DNA of 32,500 nucleotides, from assembly GCA_002005505.1 (NCBI GenBank), contig KV908347.1, forward strand, positions 163,443 to 195,942, in the 5' to 3' direction. Source of the DNA: Botryococcus braunii (Eukaryota; Chlorophyta; Trebouxiophyceae). Below the pieces are notes generated by a model. That model had not been told where the DNA came from. It was given only the letters and a program-made list of their open reading frames with translations, and made no database searches. The translations under genes were made by a program, and so were the position numbers. Below, in pieces: positions 29,551 to 32,500 of the stretch (position 1 is its first letter; each line of letters starts with the position of its first letter).

Positions 29551-29597
29551 ACAGCGAGCTAACAGTACTGTTAGCTCGCTGTGGACTAGTCCACAGC
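29551..29597. repeat. Perfect 32-bp palindrome overlapping a perfect 20-bp palindrome
   Basis: acagcgagctaacagt is followed directly by its exact reverse complement (29551-29582), with no spacer. gctgtggact plus agtccacagc forms a second perfect palindrome at 29578-29597. Confidence 0.97.
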
Positions 29598-29796
29598 ACT
29601 AGCGATGACAGTCCAGAAAGTCGTACATACCAATCCACACCTTTCAGTAGCAATGCTGGCTTGGAATTGAAAGGACAGGCCCTGATTTTTCAAAGGCAAC
29701 CTCCCATCACCTCCACCAAACCTCGCCCAGGTTGGTTTCCAAAAGAAAATGCTTGAAAGGCCATTTCAGAGGGCTAGCTGCTAGTGGTGTGGATAT

Positions 29797-29940
29797 ATTG
29801 CACTGGGAAGCTATATTTATTGCACTGGGAAGTTATATATAACTATGCATATTTCTAACATCATATGCCCGGGAGAAGCCACTTAATATATAGGCCAGGA
29901 TTAATGCAGGATTGTAAGCCACTTGATTAATAGGCCATCG
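29797..29940. repeat. Two short local direct duplications
   Basis: A 22-bp unit beginning attgcactgggaag occurs at 29797 and 29819. A second pair, agccactt...aggcca, recurs about 46 bp apart near 29878 and 29922. Confidence 0.75.
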
Positions 29941-31052
29941 TCAGATTCAATGTGATGCTCAAAGATTATCACCATCTATGAATTTTGACACACCTGCGCC
30001 GAACAGCCTGAAGGAACTTGAATATTGATTGATTGCCACTTTCACATCTGCTTGGGGGGAGGGGGAGGGGAGAGATGAAAGTACTCTACTATTTGCAAAT
30101 GGGGAATCATTGGCACCATCCAAACGTCTTCGAACAAATCTTGGAAATATGCACTGGTATCATCTTCAGTACATCGACAGGGTTAAACCCGTCAAGATTT
30201 CTTGAGATGCCAATGTCTGACGGCTAGAAGCAGCGAAGTGAATTTACTGTGCACCTCGAGTGAGATATTTCTTACACGAGTCCAAGGGATGGGTGCTTCA
30301 ACTAGTGCTCTTCAAATGTACGTGTGCAGATGTCATTATTGACATGACATCGGGTATACATATCGACAATTGTAAACTCAAAGTGCGACAATATCGGATG
30401 AGTTCAAATATATTATATCGATATCGAATGTATCGATCACACATGCATGAGTTTGTTAATTTGCTTGTCCAACTAGCAGGGAAGTGCCCTTTTTTGGGAG
30501 CAACTTGTCTTGCACATACATCGGATATACAATGGATACATGCAATGTACATGTTGCAAAATGCAGTCCAACCTGTTGCCACACATGCAGTCCAACCTAG
30601 CTGGTATGCCCTTGCTCCCTTGCTCAATTGAACGGGCCCAAGCTTGCTAGTTACGTGCAAGGGACCTCACTTTTGGCCTTGGAAGGCTAACCATGGATGC
30701 AGGGAGAGAAAAGAGAAAGGATTATTTTATTCCCACCCTCACTCAGTCGGACAAATCTCGCATGCCACAGTAATTAGCTCGAAAGCTGCTTGTACTCTGC
30801 AAATTTACATGTTTACGTATGGCATTTAAAGGATCCTACCGCAGACCTAAATTGCACGCAGAAGTTTTAGTCTATGTGTTGTATAAGTATAACTTGTATA
30901 CTGGTGCCGGGCTCTTCCGACACTGACGTGCTTTTGCAGAGGCCATGCGCCAGCAACTACACTGTAAGAATTGAACTATTGGATCCGCTGGCACCCGTAT
31001 CGTGGATGCCAAATTTCCCCCTTACCGGAGAAGGTTGTAAACCATCCAGAAG

Positions 31053-31190
31053 TGTACTTAAAGAGTTTTAATATTTTATCTTTTGGAGCATATACATGTA
31101 TTCTTGAAACCAGGGCAGTACTTAAAGAGTATTGTGTCGTTTGGGGCAAATACAAGAATACATGTATTCTTGTTACAAGAACATCTGGAG
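31053..31190. repeat. Diverged tandem duplication (about 66-70 bp units) with a 22-bp palindrome
   Basis: Both units start gtacttaaagagt and contain acatgtattcttg. In the second unit this phrase is part of the perfect palindrome acaagaatacatgtattcttgt at 31152-31173. Confidence 0.85.
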
Positions 31191-31402
31191 CAGCAGGATC
31201 AGCTGGATCTTTGCTCCAACTATACATATCATCCCTCACATATATAGGGAGCAACCACGAGTGGAAGATGTGTACCCCATACAGGGAGTTCATTCTGTGG
31301 CTGCCGAATGCATGATCATACCATCAGTACAAAGATGTGCATTTTCAGATATCATCTGGTAATGGAAAAGTAGTTCAAATTCAAATTTCGGCGAATACCT
31401 TC

Positions 31403-31526
31403 TTCAACAGGACTGGTACGTTGTGACATCGATCAATGTCACTACTAATACTCTTAAAGCACAGATCATGATGTCGTTCCAACAAGTCAGTTATATTTTG
31501 TAGCCGCTGTTCAACAGGACTGGTAC
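31403..31526. repeat. 17-bp direct repeat pair
   Basis: ttcaacaggactggtac occurs exactly at 31403-31419 and 31510-31526. Confidence 0.9.
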
Positions 31527-31766
31527 CTACTTAACAGCCTAGTTTGGCGCATCCGTAAGCTTGATTAGGTCTGTCGATAAGCCTCAGTATAAACGCTTCC
31601 GCTCTTCTCGAAGAAGCCAGGATGCGATCAGTGCAGTAATGGTCATAAATCGAGTTCTCTCAGTGTCTAGACATCTTATAACAGATCTGCCGCTAGGCGT
31701 TGCATCATAATTGCAGGTTGCCTGAATGCTTTCCAACCCTGAAAGTTCAGTGCCTGCAGAATAATT

Positions 31767-32110
31767 GATATGTGCAGTCCTGACTAATTCATGATGCCCG
31801 AAAGCCTTGATACATGCAATCGTGATGCCATCCGTCATGATGCCAACCATGTTGCCTTGATCGAGTATCATGATACATGCAGTCCTCACCATTCCATGAT
31901 GCCTTTTGCAAGAGACGCACGTCGGGAGACAAGGAAGGGAAACCAAGGAAGAAGGTGGAGAAGGCTCCTGAGACAGTGGAGAAGGCTCCTGAGACTTTTA
32001 AAATGCCTTGATACTTTCTCAGGATGCCACGCAGGCATGATGCCTTGATACATGCAATCCTGACACTTCCATAATGCCCTGGAACTGTCAGCTTTGCATT
32101 GGAGGGGAGG
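31767..32110. repeat. Degenerate interspersed array of gatacatgca...catgatgcc units
   Basis: Variants of gatacatgcagtcctgac followed by ttccatgatgccttgatacat recur from about 31767 to 32110 with irregular spacing of roughly 40-75 bp. An unrelated insert with a 21-bp repeat lies in the middle. Confidence 0.7.
31955..31995. repeat. 21-bp tandem repeat, two copies
   Basis: gtggagaaggctcctgagac recurs with a period of 21 bp. In one plus frame it encodes VEKAPET twice. Confidence 0.9.
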
Positions 32111-32500
32111 TGCATGATGCCAACATGGACACGTGACACTGCAAGATACACGACTGCACATATGGCCGAGAACTCTTGGGTAGGGAAACATTAGACATTG
32201 TAAGCAAGCGTACGTCATGCTGGTAAAATGCATGACGGAAGGGTAGCCCTGGGTGACCCCCAGGAGCCCTAGTGATGGTGCCAACGATTGAGAGCTTAAG
32301 ATAAATGGTCGACACTGTGCACTGTCTACCAAACTGCAAAAAACTTGAGACATTTGCAGTCTGATTTCTAGCAATTGCCGAACAGTAGCCGCAGACCCTA
32401 GGGAGAAGATCTTTTCAGTCTGAAGTCCTAGACATTGCCGCATATCCAATACCAGATTTAATACCCTAGTTATCAATATCAGATGTGCTCAATGTGTTAC

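Larger units (their letters stand above)
28229..32500. other. Right-hand region without a convincing gene
   Basis: Only short open frames occur and none is recognised. The region is less GC-rich than the gene blocks and holds palindromes, short direct duplications and a degenerate repeat array. No reverse transcriptase, integrase or transposase motif was seen. Confidence 0.5.

Noticed and set aside
28219..29597. Palindromes as terminal inverted repeats of a DNA transposon
   Set aside because: The arms at different sites are unrelated, no target-site duplication is visible and no transposase frame lies between them.

Overview
This is nuclear DNA of a eukaryote. Its genes are split into many short exons by GT-AG introns on both strands, and most long introns and spacers carry long dinucleotide arrays (CT/GA, CA/TG). 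Wording in the ribosomal protein L32 gene (FLKFTVHNV, HNRKYAAEIAHNV), remembered from green algae, suggests the green lineage. A streptophyte alga such as Chara would fit the intron and repeat load, but that is a low-confidence inference.

Layout. 1-1502: upstream flank with a CT/CA array, a TATA-like box and no recognised gene. 1503-14514 (+): a complete 17-exon PLAA/Doa1/Ufd3 gene (832 aa: seven WD40 blades, PFU, PUL), the ubiquitin-binding adaptor of the Cdc48/p97 segregase. 14515-15976: tail-to-tail spacer with short tandem repeats and two long G tracts. 15977-19049 (-): a complete 4-exon RidA (reactive imine deaminase) gene, 175 aa, with a probable organelle-targeting extension. 19050-19432: short head-to-head spacer, probably a shared promoter region. 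19433-22583 (+): a complete 5-exon gene for ribosomal protein eL32 (134 aa). 22584-24915: spacer with GA/TG arrays, an inverted repeat and a 3-copy tandem repeat. 24916-about 26635 (-): the 3' part of a gene I cannot name; two exons are well supported and a third is possible. 26570-28228: competing exon-like segments on both strands, unresolved. 28229-32500: no convincing gene; several near-perfect palindromes and local tandem duplications.

In all three identified genes the exon phases add up exactly (833, 176 and 135 codons including stop). Their proteins serve protein quality control, metabolite damage control and translation. Nothing suggests a shared pathway. The link is physical: PLAA and RidA converge, RidA and RPL32 diverge. 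I see no mobile-element protein, CRISPR array, rRNA or tRNA. No clearly new molecular system is evident. The most unusual features are the palindrome cluster at 28.2-29.6 kb, a tandem repeat that copies a 5' splice site in PLAA intron 16, and the unnamed minus-strand gene.
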